Positions 24,280 through 36,047 of a DNA stretch of 64,000 nt are shown here, piece by piece (within the stretch, counting starts at the first letter, position 1; every line of letters begins with the position of its first letter). Under the pieces are notes generated by a model. That model was not told the DNA's origin and did no database searches. It worked only from the letters and a program-made list of their open reading frames with translations. The DNA is from Medicago truncatula (taxonomy: Eukaryota > Streptophyta > Magnoliopsida > Fabales > Fabaceae): positions 52,556,494 through 52,620,493 of the forward strand of contig NC_053045.1 in assembly GCF_003473485.1 (NCBI RefSeq), read 5' to 3'. Made by a program: the position numbers and the translations under genes.

Positions 24280-26034
24280 CTAATAAGACCAAGGCCAAAG
24301 AGCTTGATGATGATCTTCCTCTTGAAATCCATAACTTGTTGAATTATGTGGCGGGTCGGAGTAATTCACATCTTCAAGTTTTGTAAAGATGTAAGGAGGC
24401 AATAAATTGTGATCTTCTTCATCTTGTGATAGGTCCGATTGATATTCAGGTTCAAATACATAGGAAGAATCACATGTCTCTAACACTCCATCAGTGTAGC
24501 GTGGACTTTCACAATCCAATATGTCACTCCTTGCTGAACTAATATCTTCAAGTTTGTTATTATTATTATTATTATTAGAAGCCTCAACAATTGACAATTT
24601 GGATCCTTCACCCTCAGAAACTGAATCAACCAAAGGCTTATTAATTGTTGGTTCCTTCAAGAATTCCTTTGTTTCACTTTCACCTTGTTTGAATTTTCCC
24701 TCTTGTTTCTCTCTTTCAAGTACCTTTTCAGTTAGGCTTGCCACCTGTATTGAAACATCACAAAATAAGAAAATCACATGTTATCAAAGTTGTCCAAGAG
24801 TTTTATGTGACTGCAATGCGTTCGTGATTAAAATTGTATCATCTATAAGTGTTGGAGATAGAAAAATATATATTTGTTTCTAATTTCATTACTAAGTGTT
24901 AGAGAAATCAAAATTAAAAAATTAATTTAACTTTTTTCATGTCTAATATATGTTCATCAAAATATAAAAAAAATGTGCATTTAAGATCATTTTAATTTGA
25001 TCTTATTATTATTGTATAATATGTATCGCTTGATATCAAATTAAAAAATTGAGACTTCTGGTCCGTCTTTGATCGTAACCATTATTTAAAACCTTATTAA
25101 TATATGAAATACTTATTTAATTTACCTCAGATTGTAACCTATCTTTCTCTTTGAGAAGGTTGTCATACTCTGTCTTAAGAGACTCATAACCATCATTAAG
25201 AGAATCATAATCCTTCTCAAGCTGTTTAGTCTTCCACCTTGCACGACGGTTTTGAAACCAAATAGCAACTTGCCGTGGCTGCAAACCAAGGTCTTTAGCT
25301 AGCTTGGTTTTCCTCTCTGGTTCAAGTTTGTTGTCCTCCTCAAAGCTTTTCTCAAGAAACTGAACTTGATCCACTGAGAGACGCCGTTTCTTCTCGGATT
25401 GATGAAAGTACTCATCCATCTCATCCTCTCCGTTTTCGTCAAGATCAAATCCTCCAAAGAAAGACCTGTTGCGCCTTTTCCTTCCTTGAACATCTTCAAA
25501 ACTCACCATAGATCTTGAACCTATTCAAAAACAAAACAAAAAAAGAAAATATCATCCACTATTTTATTAAAATTACATAAATAAAATAGTCAACTTTTTA
25601 AATAAAAGTCTGCAACCGCGATCTGAATTATGTTATAAAAGTTTTTGATATCTCTGCAACATATGTAAAGGTATTTTTTGTAATATCAAATATCGTGATG
25701 CCACCATTTATTTAAAAGCTTGAAACTAGTCAAAATTTAAAAAAAAAGATCCGCGACTGTAATCTGTATCGCAACATCAAAGTTTTGATGTTTTTAGGAC
25801 CACACCGGCCTATAAGATACTATATTAATTTTTAAAATATCAAGGATCGCGAACAAGTTGAATTGAAAAAGATAACTAACCAAAGAAAGAAGCAGAAGAA
25901 GAAAGGAAAAGAGAATCAAGAGGTTGTTGAGAAGAGTTTCCACGAGGAGTTTGTTGTTGATTCTGAAGCAAAATATTCATATTTATATTTGAAATATTTG
26001 CAGGACCATTTGAAAAAACTCTCCCACCCGCCAT
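24280..26034 (-). CDS. HD-Zip class I transcription factor, HAT5/ATHB1 type
   Basis: Three exons: 25881-26034, 25126-25520 and 24280-24744; product 337 aa. The start MAGGRVF at 26034 was chosen because the in-frame upstream ATG only adds a short odd leader. The homeodomain (about residues 95-150) has [39 protein letters not shown] and the class I QNRRAR core. A leucine zipper follows with leucines at 152, 159, 166, 173, 180 and 187, and intron 2 falls inside it. The C-terminal half is acidic, has a run of seven Asn from an AAT repeat (24555-24580), and ends in WPWSY. HD-Zip I proteins bind CAATNATTG as dimers; ATHB1 relatives affect growth and hypocotyl elongation. Orthology to HAT5 rather than another class I group is inferred. 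Confidence 0.92.
24555..24580 (-). repeat. AAT microsatellite coding for Asn run
   Basis: An in-frame trinucleotide tract inside the third HD-Zip exon (read AAT/AAC on the minus strand) encodes seven consecutive asparagines before KLEDISS. Its length is likely to vary between accessions. Confidence 0.85.
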
Positions 26035-26163
26035 ATATATATATAAATTTATGATCACAAAGCTAAATTCAACTAAAGTTAAACTTCTTTTTTCTTTCTT
26101 ATATCTTAACGTGCCATAATAGGTATATAGCTACAAGCTAGCTAGGAATGAATGATTAAAGAT

Positions 26164-26250
26164 CTAAGACTTATGGCGGAAGAAACTGGTGATGATGATT
26201 TCAGTGATGTGGGATTGGGAGGTGTGGGAACAACGGCAGGGTATGCCCAT
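26164..26250 (-). CDS. Upstream ORF in HD-Zip leader, 28 codons
   Basis: On the minus strand, an ATG at 26250 opens a 28-residue ORF (begins MGIPCRCSHTSQ, ends FFRHKS) with a TAG at 26164, 129 bases before the HD-Zip ATG. Arabidopsis ATHB1 is known to carry a translation-repressing conserved peptide uORF (CPuORF33) in its leader, and this position and size fit such an element. I did not have that peptide for comparison, so conservation is not shown. A CT/GA-rich stretch (26300-26365) lies just upstream and is probably leader or promoter. Confidence 0.55.
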   Translation of the reverse strand: MGIPCRCSHTSQSHITEIIITSFFRHKS

Positions 26251-27375
26251 TACTCCGATCAAAAGAAGGCAACAAGATGAGACTCAATACAAAGTTTCAA
26301 AGGGGGAGAGAAAGAGAAAGAGAATCAAACAAGAGAGACAGAGACACAGATACAGAGACAGAACTAGTGGCTATGTTTCTTTCTCTCTTGATTTTTTTTC
26401 TATGAGAAAAATGGACTATGTTGGGTTTATATTAGAAGATTGTTTACTTGCTTTGATGCCTTTTTGTTAATTATTACTATGTTATGTAATTTTGATGGTT
26501 TGCTTGGTTTCCTCACCAACCTTAGTTTCTGATTTTTTTTTCTTCCCCTATGGTAGATGAGAATGAGATTATGAGACCACGTGATTATGTAAAGGTTTTT
26601 AAATATGTAAGTTGTTGACTATAGTGATTTTAAGAGGTAGATAAACATTTGGGAAATGGAAGGAGATGATACATATTCTATCATTATTTTAATTTTTAAT
26701 CAATTTTTATATTTGGATATCTCTAAATTTTATACATTTTATTTTGTTTCTATTCGTCTTTCTATCACACCATTAATATATTGTATTATTACCCCCATTT
26801 TTTAGTTTTTTGAAAACTCGATATATGGTCAATAGATCGATTAATTCGATGATCAATCACATCGTTCAATTGTAGGGGGTTAATTGAAGTCATAACAAAA
26901 CTTTGTATAAATAGATCCAACATTGAGATGTTTGAGTGTTTGCCAAACATTTTCCTCTTTCTCTATTTAGTTCTCTTTCATGGTGTCATAGTATGTTAGT
27001 GTCCACCAAACTTTATCCTTTTAAAATTGTAGAGGTAGAATAGTTTGATCTATAACATTTATGAAATTTTGTCAAAAAAAAACATTTATGAAATAATAAA
27101 TTAAAACAAAATTAATGATTATCAATTGATTTAGTCAATTAGTCATTTTTATAATTTCTCATGAATACCCTCCACAAAATTAATGAATAGCAATAAATTT
27201 AGTTCGTTAAAATGTATGTGCTTTATTTTAAGATCAAAATGTCTCTTACTCTAACTTTATTTTATTATTCAAATCTTGAAAAATAAATATATATTTTGAA
27301 GGAATCTAGAAAAATAATATTAATAAGGATAAAATTTAATATTACTATTAAATTTTTTATTTTCATAGTTTTAAC

Positions 27376-27665
27376 AAGGGTTAATTAAGTTTTTGGTAAC
27401 TAAACATATCTACAGTTTTGGTTTTAGTCCCTATAAAAATAAATCACACTTTTTAGTCCGTACAAAATTTTTCGTTAGTGCTTTTAGTCCCTATAAAATT
27501 TTTCCGCCGGCATTTTTAGTCCCTATCAAAAATTTCCATCAATATTTTTGCTCCCTAAAATGCTTAAAGAAAATGTCACAGGAACTAAAAAGTGTGATTT
27601 TATTTCATAGGGACTAAAAACAAAACTGTAAATATTTATAGTGACTAAAAACTTAATTAACCCTT
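27376..27665. mobile_element. MITE with GGGTTAATTAAG ends and TTTAAC duplication
   Basis: Near-perfect terminal repeats AAGGGTTAATTAAGTTTTTG and AAAAACTTAATTAACCCTT bound a 290-bp element flanked on both sides by TTTAAC. Inside are repeated TTTTAGTCCCTATAAAA motifs (27424-27545). No coding capacity. The short 6-bp target duplication does not settle the superfamily. Confidence 0.75.
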
Positions 27666-28239
27666 TTTAACAATTGACCTTATATTTAGAGATGGATTAG
27701 TAATTTCATACGGTGATAGTTGACTTCAAGTGTTTTGTTGTGTAGACCAGGTAAGATGGTTTTGTTGGTGAATATCCTTTCTTTACCACATACATGAATT
27801 GTCGTATTAGTGTATGAAGACGTCACACACATCTTTTTCCTTTTAATCTATAGAGAATCTAATCTAGTCGGCAGAGTCCTCTTATTTAGCAAAGTTTGAG
27901 ATTTATTTGTTATTTTATTTTACATCTTGTTCATCTTTCTTGTCTAGATGCAATGTGTGTTACGTTGCTTTCGACCAGATGATATAACATCTTTTTAATT
28001 TATAATATTTGTTTATTGTTTTGATTTCAAAATTTGTTCTTATTGTGAATGACGAAAATTTTAAGGAAATTACAGCTTTCTCCACTTTTCAAAAAGCCAA
28101 AAAGATTATTATCTAAAAAATACACAATCAAAACACAATGAGTTGTTTGTTAGGATCGGAAGGTTACACATTTTTATTTTTATTTTTTTGAGGGAGGAAG
28201 GTTACACACCCTCTACATCTTTTTTCCCCTTTTCTTTCA

Positions 28240-28630
28240 ATTTAAATAACCGATTTTCACATATAACAAGTTTTTTGTTTTGTGTATTTTGTGATTTCCT
28301 CGTCTAAGTGTGACGTTGTATTGTTCGTCGTCTTGTGCGGCGTTTGATTTGCGTCTTGTGGCAGCGTTCGTTTAGTTCCTATTAAAAAATCTACATCAGT
28401 CATTACAAATTCAATCAATGATTGACGTCAACGTTGCTGATTCGAAAACATAGGTATTTCGATGATTTACATTTTATCATATTATTTGTAGCTATTTTAC
28501 CGTTGTATGCTATTAACTTGGGTGCTGTGAGTTTGTTCGCAGATTCGCCTTTATATTTTTTGTGATGTTTGTATTTGATGTACTCTATCAATTTGAATTA
28601 ATGAATATTGTTTTGTTTTTGTCAAAAATT
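28240..28630. repeat. Dispersed repeat shared with 39.53-39.73 kb
   Basis: The segment CATATTATTTGTAGCTATTT...GCTATTAACTTGGGTGCTGT recurs at about 39675-39727 with few changes, and both copies are preceded by related GACGTT / CGTTTGATTTG text. It may be the 3' tail of a LINE family, but no coding region is attached here. Confidence 0.45.
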
Positions 28631-29089
28631 AACCATCGTAGTGACCATAACACGAAAAATAATAGTGTATTCAAACAAATGAAAAAACATTGATTTTTTA
28701 TTTATTTATTTATATATAGAGAAATCATTTGTAGACATAAGAGTGATTGAGTGTTCCATTGATATAAATTATATGAAAAAGTTTAGCTTTTAATTTAATC
28801 CATGACCATATCAAGAGTTTTACTTTGTCCAAAAGCGTACAGGTTCATCGATTCTTATTAGCAAACACAACATAATTATGTTGATTTCAAATTGACCAAG
28901 TACATGTCAACCAAATCGAAATGAAAGCATTCATTCGCTTTTTTTTTCATGAGAAACCAGAGCTATGAATTAAATCATATGACAAAAGCAATTATTTGTT
29001 ATTGCACATCTCATTCCTAACTAAAGATAAGACATCCACCCATTTCTAACAAATGATTAATTGCTTCATTCAAATTATAACCAGCCACG

Positions 29090-29800
29090 TAGGAAGATGG
29101 TTATCAAGTAATCTCCAAGTAAATAGTAAAATCTTGAAAGGAACCAAATAAAAAATTGACTATATCTTCAAAACTAGGTATGGACTCATCAACTTCTTTA
29201 ACAAATTACATGCCATCGAAATTAAGGTTCCAAATCCAAGTATGTTCCATATTATCCTACAAAGAAAGGTTAGAAAATAAAATCATACACCCTTCCGCCA
29301 ACTCAACCTTCCTCACAAACAAATTTCTTCTCCCCCTCCAACAATCTCACTCAACACCAATACCTAACATCATATTCTTCACCGAATATGTTTTTCTCTG
29401 GCGCTAAATTAGACAATCTACTAGAATGCTTCTTAACCACTTCCCCACCTGACCAAGACTCGTGCTAAAACAATGTCTTTGTGTCACTCCCTATTTTCTT
29501 AGACAATGTCTTACTGACCACCTCTCTAAATACTAAAAATATCATTCTACCAAATTGAATCTATGCTTCTTTTCCATATACAAGACCATATTTATGTGTA
29601 AAAAGTTGACACCCAATCCATTCATTCTCCACCCTTAACCTCCAACATTACTTCTCTAAAAGAGCTAATTTTTTTGTTTAATTCCTCAGACCTAAACCTC
29701 CATTTTCTTTATGCAAACACACTTTGTCCTAATGAACCCAATAAATTTTACGAGTCTCTTTTTGTATTATAAGTTAAAATAATTTACTACATATTTACCA
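29090..29800 (-). pseudogene. LINE remnant, minus strand
   Basis: In reverse complement, frames near 29760-29580 read KVCLHKENGGLGLRN, ALLEK-like, and CWRLRVENEWIGCQLF, matching the region between reverse transcriptase and zinc-binding domain of plant LINEs. Further on, around 29250-29180, a WIWNLNF-like string resembles the WxW motif before the zinc-binding domain. Multiple stops and frameshifts show it is dead. Confidence 0.6.
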
Positions 29801-29934
29801 AAAAAAAAAAATTAATAAAGGAAGACTAATCATTTTGGCCTCATAAAAAACTAAGTATATTTTCAAAAGTTCCCTTCATGGAAACTTGTTTCATCTAAAC
29901 AAAAGACTATTTTGCAAATGAAGTTATTAGTCTT

Positions 29935-30060
29935 TGTGAATATGGTTCAGTTGATAGGGGCAATGCATTGTTATATGCAGAGGGACAGAGTTTGAACTCC
30001 ATACTCCATCTTATTTATCTTAAAAGATGAATTCTAGTCACTATACTATTTAACAAAAAA
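29935..30060 (+). mobile_element. tRNA-derived SINE copy
   Basis: It shares head and tail with the 34.1-kb SINE: an A-box-like TATGGTTCAGTTGATAGGGG, the spacer CAATGCATTGTTATATGCAG, a B-box-like GAGTTTGAACTCC (29988-30000) and the 3' motif CTAGTCACTATACTATTTAAC before an A-rich end. Target duplication not found. Confidence 0.65.
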
Positions 30061-31284
30061 AGATATGAAATTATTAAATAGAGTAAAAGTAAATGAAATT
30101 TATTTTTATTTGAGGCCATCAAAATGAGTATTTTTTGCTTATATTGGGGAAGACCGAATAGAGTAGTTGATTTATCGATTGATTTTATACGGTGTTTCTT
30201 AATTGAGTATTAAACTTGCAAATTATTGGTGATGGTTAGACTTAGGAATGCTTAAGGAATTTGTTGGGGACAAATTATGTTTCTTCCTAACTCAATCTAA
30301 ATTTTGACTAGGTTAAATTTTTAAATTCAAACTTGTATGTAGCTATGAGTAAATAATTTTTTCTTTGGTAACAAGATCTGAGTAAATCTGATGATGTACT
30401 AATATAATCATTAAGTATAAAATTATGAAACTATCATAAACTCTAGGCTGTTAAATTCAAGATTTATTGTACAAAAACAAAAAACCATGATTTACGTTTG
30501 AACAAAAAATAGAGTTTCTTGACAAAAAAATAAAAGAAAAGAAAGTTTTAAACAAAGTTGCTTTGCTTTGCTTGTGAAATTGATTTGTACATCCCACTTG
30601 TAGATTCATAAGATTTTTAAAATAATATAGACACTCTTTCAAAAAAAATATATACACACACAAGTCACAACATACATATTTTTATTTTTATTTTTATTTT
30701 TTTAATTTTTTTTTATTTTTTTATTTTTTTTCTTTAAAAAAAAAGTCACAACATACATTTTTTTTGTCACATAAACGACATACAATGACTCATATAATAT
30801 CACAAATACCTTAATTCACTTCAGCTCAATCATAAAGAAAAGTTTGTGAACCATATCAAAATCTGAGTTGAAATCACACGAACACATAGTAGATGAAAAA
30901 GAGATCAAAAACTCAATTTGTTAAAATTTCTTGCAAGTTTACCCGAGTTTAGTTTGTTCATGTAAGTCCAATTGAGTCAAGTCGATTTTCATTTTGTAAT
31001 TTGCAAAAATTCTGATTTACTAATGAGCTGACTTGAAATGAATTAATATATAGAATTTTGAAATGTATGATTCTTTGAGTTAAAAGGCAATTCAACCCAT
31101 TAAAATTATCCAAATTATGTACATGTCACAATGATACCACTTCTTTAGGTTAATTTCTAAAATATCTTTAAAAATAACTAGTTGACATGATTTTATTTGA
31201 TCTATTTAAAAAAATAATTTGTACCAAAAAAAATAAAAATAATTACATCTATGAATGCATAGAAATTAATTTCTATGAATAGAA

Positions 31285-31765
31285 TAAATTACTTACACTC
31301 GTTGTCCATCAGATATTAGATCGTTGTTGCGAATTCGATGAAAAATCACACCAATAACAACTTGATGTGTGGAGCAAGGATAATTAAGCAACCAAAACAA
31401 AGCGTATGGAATAATTAAATACAAGGCAAAAGTAGAAAACAACGGCGAGAAGAACAAAAGAAGAAGAAGAACACAAAGATATTTGTTGACCCAGTTCGGT
31501 CCAATCTGACCTAGTCTGGGGGAGAGAGCAGCCCTCCAATCCACTATATGATGAGTTTCGTTACAAAGAGAAATCAATGAGTTACAAGAATAAGTCTCCC
31601 GCCTAATTCTACCCAAAGTCCCAATCTCTTCCCGTAACCAAGAGACTCCAATCCTAATAGTGTTTCCCAAGGTGAATCAACCCACAAACCCTAGTGTTTG
31701 TTCCGAAGAGACAAACTCTATACAAACCCTAGTTTTGTTGTTGCTTTTCTAAACCCTTGTTTCAG
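31285..31765. mobile_element. LTR-like fragment related to 1.9-2.4 kb
   Basis: Contains TTGACCCAGTTCGGTCCAAT, GGGGGAGAGAGCAGCCCTCC and CAATCTCTTCCCG, which line up with the 2.07-2.35 kb copy. It is less decayed than that copy. A minus-strand ORF of 125 codons across it shows no known motif and is likely chance. Type and borders are not firm. Confidence 0.4.
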
Positions 31766-33570
31766 CCCCCTCTATCTCAAAGTTTGCTTTAATACAAGGT
31801 CTATATTTATAGTAAAAGTATAACTCATAAATTTGAAACAAATACCACACTGAAGATTCGTTTTTTTTTTCCTCCTTCAGTGAAAGAATATTTGCATCAA
31901 AAATATAATATTCCCTTTTAAAATATATTTGCATCAAATCGTTCTTCATACGATACAAAAATATATTTATTGTCCATAAATATATTTTCAGCACAATATA
32001 TATTTGAAACAAATCTTTTATATTTTTAGCAACAATATTCTCCATCCATCAATTTTTGAGTCATACTACAACAATCATAAAATGAGATTTTTTTTCTTCA
32101 TGTTCTTATTTTCTTGCAGGACTAGGTCAACCAACCATAAAAATCTAAGGTTGTGTTGGATGGTCTAAGCACTTGTTTGGATCCGCAGTTGGACCTTCCT
32201 TATTGCGTCTCGAGGCGAAATTGACGTGAAAACTAAGAAGCTATAGAGAGCTACTTCCAAGTTAACGTTCGTTATAATAACGTTCGTTAGCGAGACCCAT
32301 AATTCCATAAACAAGTTATGATGAATTATGTTTATGAGGATATATCTTCTGTGTCAATTCCTCTTGTAAATAGAACACCATATTTCTTTTAAGAAATAGA
32401 GAATATCTCAACTTCCAAAAATAAATACCTATTTTTTTACTCCTGTGAAGACCGGGGTGTGGATAATGTTAGCATGTTAGGGAGTACAGACGAAATGTAG
32501 ATATAACTTCAATGATTTGGATATTTATATCTCATCATTTTTTTTTTTATTATGTAGGTCAATATTCACATTTTAATTTGATTTGAAACTTTTAATTGAA
32601 ACTTGATACTCCAATGTAACCCAAAAAAACTTGATACTCCAACACAAAATCAATGCACCTCAACGGGTAATATATCTATTTGAACTATAGTTGAATTATT
32701 TTTTCCGCTTTGGTGAAAAAGGTATATTCTATAGAGGTTAGTAACCTTCCAAAATATGATCTTCTTAAGCATGTAGCATTATGAAATAAAAATGTCATAA
32801 CGTTTTAGGTTTGTGATCACTAAGAACGTTAAGAAGAGAGTCTTTTAAGTAGATCACATCGTATTCTGATAATTCAACTGCTTAGCTAAAAGAGGAGCTG
32901 AAGAGGAGTCACGACAAACCTAATATCCAAATCTCATAAGGATGATGAAGCAAACCACCAAACTCAACTTTAGTAGGGATCACCATTAGTAGTTTATGCA
33001 TTTTCTATTTTTGGTGGGAGCCATTTTGAGTTTTTTTTTACATATTTCACCATTGTAGTAAAATTTTAATGGGTTGTTGGATCCTTATGTGGATCAATGA
33101 TACCCATAAAGAACCAACAAATAAAGATCAACATTAAAGGTGCTCTAAGGGTATTTATTTGCATTTCCTTATAGTATTTTTAAAACTTATTTATAAAAAT
33201 AAGTAAGAAAGATCAGGAATGCGCACAATTTTTTAAAAAACCAGTTCCAAAATCAATTTTTAAAATACATTCTGAATTTGTACGCCATTGATGCCTCTAA
33301 AATATAATTTTAGAAAAGGGATATATTTCAAATTAAAAAGTAAGAAAGCTGAGAAGGAGGCGTAAGAATCAATTAATGCGGCTGTACGTAGCAATCCCCA
33401 TTAAAAAATATTTTGACTACAAGTTACATACTTGAGGTTAGAATAACTTGGGCTTTTCTGGAATTTCTTTGTTTAGTGCTGGTCCATCTTATTTAAAATA
33501 TGTTATTACTTTTCCCACCCTACAAGTTTCGCACGCGCTCTTTTTTTTTTCTTTTAAAAATGTCCCTGGA

Positions 33571-34012
33571 CATTTTAGATTATAGAATCTGAAAAGAGTA
33601 TCCCCCTATTTTTGGATGGCGCGTTCCTTGTTGTTTTCAGATTATAAAATTCGAAATCCATATACATCCCTATTAATGCAACAATACAAAGAAAAACATG
33701 TTTGGATTATATTATCCGAATTGTATCAGGACAAAGACTGAGACCGTTTGTAACATGGATAATTAGTTTAAGAACCATAATAACTCTCCTAACCTCATAC
33801 TTTTGTTGTAGGTCATTGTTAGTTGTTCCTGTTGTATTTTTATATTTTTTATTTGAAAGGTTCTGTTATTTTTTACTTTGTTTTTTGATTGTTTCAAAAG
33901 CAAAATTTACAACTATTAAAAAGTGATAGATTCTGATTGTTGCTTATTTATAAGCATATTTTAGATTATATAATCTGAACCATATTTCTTAGTTCAGATT
34001 ATATAATTCGAA
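33571..34012. repeat. Cluster of imperfect palindromes (AGATTATATAATCT type)
   Basis: Five related near-palindromes of about 20 bases occur at 33573-33592, 33636-33654, 33701-33720, 33961-33979 and 33992-34012, for example TTAGATTATATAATCTGAA and TTCAGATTATATAATTCGAA. They sit in an A+T-rich stretch with no gene. They may be the subterminal repeats of a decayed DNA transposon. Confidence 0.55.
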
Positions 34013-34126
34013 CGATAAGGACATTTCTAGAATAACCATAGGATGCACGAGAAAATCATAAAGTGAGCGAAATAATAGCCTTTAAAAAAATATTCAGATA
34101 TTGTTCATATTGATTAACTTGACATC

Positions 34127-34259
34127 ATCCCCGTGAGCTTAGCTCAGTTGGTAGGGATATTGCATTTTATATGCAGGGGCCGGGGTTCGAACCCCAGCCA
34201 CTCCACAATTTAATTGTGTGAGCTCTACCCACTAGGCTACTTGACCCAAAAGAAAAAAA
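34127..34259 (+). mobile_element. Full-length tRNA-derived SINE with target duplication
   Basis: The head has an A box (TTAGCTCAGTTGGTAGGG) and a strong B box (GGGGTTCGAACCCC, about 34181-34194), as in a pol III promoter from a tRNA. A unique 3' body with ACCCACTAGGCTACTTGACC follows, then an A-rich tail. It is flanked by an 11-bp direct repeat AACTTGACATC (34116-34126 and 34260-34270), showing insertion by target-primed reverse transcription. Confidence 0.88.
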
Positions 34260-35479
34260 AACTTGACATCCAACACACACACACACGTCAATTAATTGAT
34301 GACTAACACATGTTAAATGTAGAGAAGTGGATAATCTAATGGCTAACACATGTTAAATGTAGAGAAGTGGATAATCTAATAATTGAACTTCGTAGTCACC
34401 TATAGTAGTTGAGATATACTTTCACGACCTTGACATCCAATATTTAATGGAGAAAATTATATATAACTCATACCCACCCACTCTCAATTATACCTCTATT
34501 CTCGCAAAAAACTGAACTTCTCAAAATAATCTTGACTACCAATTTATTATTATTTTTTAAAAAAATTTGTTAGAATCAAAGATATTTTGAGAAGTCAAAT
34601 GTTTGGAGGATATCCGTATACTGGGGAGGGAATATGATGTACTACTATAACTTTCCTTGATGGATTAGCTAATTTGGTGGTAGAATGCTCAATGTGAGAT
34701 CAATACCTCAAATTATAATAACTATTAATAATTTTCTATAATTCCTACGAACTAAAATTGTACAATAGTTATGTGTCAAACAGTCATACACACCTAAGAA
34801 CACTCTGACAAAAAAAAAAAAAAAGAGTGTATGATGCCTTTGAATAGCCATTCTTTAGTTTAAAAGATTTTCAAGTGTGATTTTAATTTTTTTTTTTTTT
34901 TTTTACAATTCAAATAGCTATACTCTTCTCAAATAAATGATTGAAACTACTAAGAGACAATAACACCATATTTACACATAAGATCTCAAGGCATTAAAAA
35001 TAGGAATCATCACCTTTATATATCTAATATATTTAGCTCATCATAATCAATAAAGGCTACTCAGTACTCACTCATACTACTGCTATTAGAGCATATAACT
35101 TTGTTTAGGGGAGGCTCTTCTAATGGTCTTGTTATAGTGTGGAAGTGCAAGTTTGGCTGCTTAGATGTAGCATATTTGGTTTTCTTTAGTTTTTCAAAAA
35201 ATTTCCCCATTAAAGTGAATAAGTAGATTAGTATTCGAAATTATACATCAATACATTATAGCATCTGAGTCAAAATAATCAATCCGTTATTAAAACATTT
35301 TAAAAAAAAAAAATAACCCCTAAAACCAAGCATCTATTTCTTGTAAAAGTAATGTGACTGGACCACAAAAGATATATCCAGAATGTAGAAATAGCTTCTT
35401 CCCTTTGTTGCACATGCATATAGCCAAAGGTAGCCATTATTGAATTGCATATTCTTGATATACCTGCACATGAGCTTTG

Positions 35480-35522
35480 TCGCCACTGGCGTTTTGGATG
35501 TTATTTCAGTGACCAGTGGCGA
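35480..35522. repeat. Short perfect inverted repeat
   Basis: TCGCCACTGG (35480-35489) and CCAGTGGCGA (35513-35522) form a 10-bp stem with a 23-base loop. It is not followed by a T-run typical of any terminator and its role is unknown. Confidence 0.6.
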
Positions 35523-35953
35523 ATATTTTGCGAATATCACAAACTTTTGAATCTTAATTCTACACTGTACAATTTAGACAATAAGACAAATACTTGTAAA
35601 TATTTAATTTTGACACATGTAATGAAACTCAAAAACAAAAACATGTAATATTATTATGAATGAATTTTAATAAGCTAATATTTCGATATATCTTAAAATT
35701 AATAAATCAAAAGTACATAAATTCAAATTCATTTTAAGGAGAGTGTTGTTTTGTTATGTCATGTGGGTAGTTCACGTACGTCGCAATTTCCCAGGTTCTA
35801 GATGAATCATGAAAAAACTATAGCACTAGACAAAATATAGTACTTAATTGTGGGCCTCAATCAAAAAGTCAAGTTCGTTACCAGTTTTGTACAAAACATA
35901 ATAATTTTAACAAACGAATGTGGTCGTTGCAATAACGGAAATGGAGAACAGCA

Positions 35954-36047
35954 TATATAAAGGCTTCATAAAGAAGTTTTCAAGAACAAATAACAAATTG
36001 AATTGTCTTTCATTTATCACAGTGTGTGTTTGACAGAATCATGCATG
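35954..36047 (+). promoter_or_regulatory. Possible TATA box plus first exon
   Basis: A good TATA match TATATAAA (35954-35961) is followed about 80 bases later by ATGCATG at 36041-36047 and a consensus donor GTAAGT. No convincing second exon was recognised downstream, so this may be a noncoding or unrecognised short gene, or chance. Confidence 0.25.

Larger units (their letters stand above)
26251..35950. other. Gene-poor repeat field
   Basis: Apart from the HD-Zip leader/promoter at its left end, no gene was recognised. Repeats that could be supported (a MITE at 27.4 kb, a LINE remnant at 29.1-29.8 kb, SINEs, an LTR-like segment and a palindrome cluster) are listed separately. 32140-32300 holds an unclassified patch with ATAACGTTCGTTAGCG that resembles a TE fragment. 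Short ORFs here look like chance. Confidence 0.6.

Noticed and set aside
31293..31670. 125-codon minus-strand ORF
   Set aside because: Lies in an LTR-like repeat that has a decayed relative at 2 kb; no protein motif.
34127..34200. tRNA gene
   Set aside because: A and B boxes are present, but the sequence continues into a SINE body with an A-rich tail and an 11-bp target duplication, and it does not fold into a full cloverleaf by eye.
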